From contig OY723301.1 in NCBI GenBank assembly GCA_963210315.1, positions 1,736,001 through 1,800,000 of the forward strand: a stretch of 64,000 nucleotides of DNA, given 5' to 3'. Positions 63,690 to 64,000 of the stretch are shown piece by piece. The notes under the pieces were generated by a model that worked only from the letters and a program-made list of their open reading frames with translations, made no database searches and had not been told where the DNA came from. Origin of the DNA: Rhynchopus euleeides (lineage: Eukaryota > Euglenozoa > Diplonemea > Diplonemida > Diplonemidae). A program made the position numbers and the translations under genes. Position 1 is the stretch's first letter. Each line of letters starts with the position of its first letter.

Positions 63690-64000
63690 CTGCAATGCAG
63701 GGGGGGGAGGGGTTGCCGCGCTTTTACACGGGGAGACACCTTCTCCCGTAGCAGTCAAAATGAGTTATCTTTGTCTCATACAAAACCACAGGAAGGAATT
63801 CACCAACAAAAAAATCACCAACGCACCCGGTTTTGGCACTCCCACGAATGCCAAACCTGCAAACCAAGTGTTTTTTTCCCATTCAAGGGCCTTTTCTTCG
63901 ACCGGCCCTCCCAGCCCAGTCACGCCGTGGTTCTGCTGGCACCCGCGCCCGCCCCACGGTTTGCCCCTCATTACTCTCTCTTTATGGCTTCTCCCCAACC

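Larger units (their letters stand above)
61046..64000. other. Terminal region, no convincing complete gene
   Basis: Contains a diverged local duplication (next entry) and one possible exon. Long overlapping frames at 61372-61908 have no recognisable domain. Confidence 0.45.

Overview
This is a nuclear fragment of a GC-rich eukaryotic protist. The evidence is GT-AG introns inside conserved genes, three core histones, an EN-RT-RNase H retrotransposon, many cut-and-paste transposon relics, long poly-G/poly-C runs and wide gene-poor gaps. The species cannot be named from the sequence. Three features would fit an euglenozoan or another spliced-leader lineage: very divergent H3/H4/H2A, a LINE with a 2A-like motif just before its endonuclease (known from trypanosomatid L1Tc/ingi elements), and polypyrimidine-AG signals tens of bases upstream of several start codons. 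That placement is inference.

Layout. 1-11.8 kb: a three-exon RING-H2 gene (1290-2180), several non-autonomous DNA transposons (3129-5587), and a 2.4-kb satellite of 31-bp units (7.64-10.06 kb). 11.8-29.9 kb: two copies of a ~7.2-kb unit carrying an astacin-type secreted metalloprotease, H3, H4 and H2A, all on the + strand, separated by a type I L-asparaginase that ends in SKL. 30.3-32.4 kb: two back-to-back TIR elements sharing one TA. 32.5-37.5 kb: an unrecognised 583-aa protein gene, a 5'-truncated retroelement with an RNase H domain and twin Cys/His motifs, and a two-exon gene with a Gly-Lys-rich tail. 42.7-47.4 kb: a LINE on the minus strand. 48.0-49.7 kb: a secreted CAP-domain protein with a Pro/Thr repeat linker. 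52.6-61 kb: transposons, decamer and 51-bp satellites, and a 1.57-kb insertion inside the 51-bp array. The last 3 kb hold no convincing gene.

Functionally the host genes are chromatin (H3, H4, H2A), secretion/extracellular modification (astacin, CAP), ubiquitin ligation, amino-acid hydrolysis and a putative RNA-binding protein. The astacin and CAP proteins appear to share one C-terminal domain type. Much of the rest is repeat-derived. A recurring theme is elements with GG-starting termini flanked by TA within poly-C/poly-G tracts. Most overlapping long reading frames are shadows of these genes or arise because a satellite period is compatible with an open frame.
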